From the NCBI GenBank assembly GCA_003116995.1, contig BDSL01000189.1:1-64000 (forward strand): 64,000 nucleotides of DNA. Direction: 5' to 3'. This DNA is from Yamagishiella unicocca. Taxonomy: Eukaryota; Chlorophyta; Chlorophyceae; Chlamydomonadales; Volvocaceae. Position numbers and translations under genes: made by a program. Shown here piece by piece: positions 63,186 through 64,000 of this stretch (its first letter is position 1; every line of letters starts with the position of its first letter). The notes below the pieces were generated by a model that saw nothing but the letters and a program-made list of their open reading frames with translations, made no database searches and had not been told where the DNA came from.

Positions 63186-64000
63186 ACATGCGCAAAATCA
63201 CATTCTCAGTTTGGAGAAGCCCTGACATTGGCGTCTCTCAATGGCCACACTAAAACTGTGGAAATACTACTTGACAGAGGCGCCGATATACATGCTCAAA
63301 ATGACTCAGCATTGCGGTATGCGTCACTTTTCGGCCCCATTGAACTCGTTAGACTGCTCCTGGACAGAGGCGGTGATGTTGATGACGGCGACGCACTGAA
63401 CGCGGCATCGTCTAACGGTCAAATTGAAACTGTGCGATTACTCCTTGACAGAGGCGTAAATATTCACGCTCAAGATGATGAAGCGCTGCTCAAAGCGTCA
63501 TCACATGGCCAAATTAACACTGTGCAATTTCTTCTAGACCGAGGCGCCAATATTCATGCTCAAGATGATAGAGCGCTATATTTAGCGGCCATGAATGGTA
63601 ATGATGAAATTGCGCAATTACTCATATGTAAAGGAGCCGATATACATGCTCGGGGCGAAACAGTGCTGATGAATGCGTCTTCCTATTGCCAGACGGACAC
63701 GGTGCGATTAATCCTTGACAGAGGCGCCGATATACACGCCAATAATGACAACGCGCTGCTCGATGCCTCTTCCTATGACAAAACTGAAAATGTGCGATTA
63801 CTCCTCGACAGAGGCGCCAATATACATGCGCAAGATGACGCAGCGCTGATCAAAGCATCTACACATGGCCAGATTAAAACGGTGCAATTACTCCTTGACA
63901 GAGGCGCCAATATACACGCGCAAGATGATGGAGCGCTGTTCAGTGCGTATGCCCATTGCCATACTAAAGTTGTGCAATTACTCATTGACAGAGGCGCGAA
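63183..64000 (+). CDS. Ankyrin-repeat region, incomplete at the window end
   Basis: An open frame from about 63183 to the last base encodes eight ankyrin units of 33 residues (GHTKTVEILLDRGADIHAQN, then GQIETVRLLLDRGVNIH, then GQINTVQFLLDRGANIH and so on). It carries no start of its own and is in continuity with 62011-62814 across the insertion. The units are so similar at DNA level that recent duplication or gene conversion is likely. Ankyrin/F-box proteins in large DNA viruses usually direct host proteins to ubiquitination. Confidence 0.7.

Overview
The window looks like part of a large eukaryotic DNA virus genome (Nucleocytoviricota, 'giant virus'). It is gene-dense on both strands, moderately AT-rich, and carries a set of virus-type core genes: a divergent double jelly-roll capsid protein (35698-36756, minus), a TATA-binding-protein-like factor (1342-2253), an RPB7-like RNA polymerase subunit (57259-58257), a D6/D11-type transcription helicase (53912-56740), a capping-nucleotidyltransferase-like protein (31571-32815, minus), a stand-alone archaeo-eukaryotic primase (24014-25315, minus), dUTPase (25569-26015), RNase HII (50882-51559) and a membrane-spanning MutS-like ATPase (45374-47407, minus). 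F-box and ankyrin genes, a WD/K-P-W tandem-repeat protein and many small orphan ORFs fit viruses of amoebae or other protists. I cannot assign a family from sequence alone, and an endogenised copy in a protist genome is not excluded, because at least one gene (59317-61793, minus) is clearly split by spliceosomal introns.

Layout. 1-9.9 kb: accessory and decaying region with a membrane protein, the TBP-like gene, a broken trypsin-like protease, duplicated gene debris, a RING protein and a family 8 glycosyltransferase. 9.9-20.1 kb: a repeat-rich basic protein, a possible beta/gamma-crystallin-like protein, a 1269-residue ABCG transporter, a photolyase and orphan genes. 20.3-30.4 kb: an RS-rich NYN nuclease, primase, dUTPase, membrane protein, metallophosphoesterase, a Hint/Vint-fold protein and a CAP-domain protein. 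30.7-44.5 kb: capping-like protein, zinc-ribbon protein, capsid gene flanked by two paralogous genes, a large nucleotidyltransferase-like protein, the tandem-repeat protein and a virion-like acidic protein. 44.6-59.2 kb: MutS-like ATPase, second NYN nuclease, RNase HII, two glycosyltransferases, helicase, RPB7. 59.3-64 kb: a GC-richer F-box gene with two introns, then an F-box/ankyrin gene broken by a homopolymer slip and a 348-bp insertion; the ankyrin array runs off the window end.

Two things set the window apart. First, a family of short non-autonomous inverted-repeat elements (about 80 bp, 16-bp termini CAGCGTTGTGCCCGTA, two copies with perfect 8-bp target duplications) is scattered through it; size and termini fit hAT-type MITEs, and several copies now supply the last codons and stop of viral genes. 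Second, almost every spacer and many proteins carry recent minisatellite expansions whose unit is a multiple of three when inside a gene.

Functionally the genes group into transcription/mRNA (TBP, RPB7, helicase, capping-like, two NYN nucleases), DNA synthesis and upkeep (primase, dUTPase, RNase HII, MutS-like, photolyase), virion and surface glycosylation (capsid, three glycosyltransferases, small membrane proteins) and host interaction (RING, F-box, ankyrin, CAP, Vint, ABC transporter).
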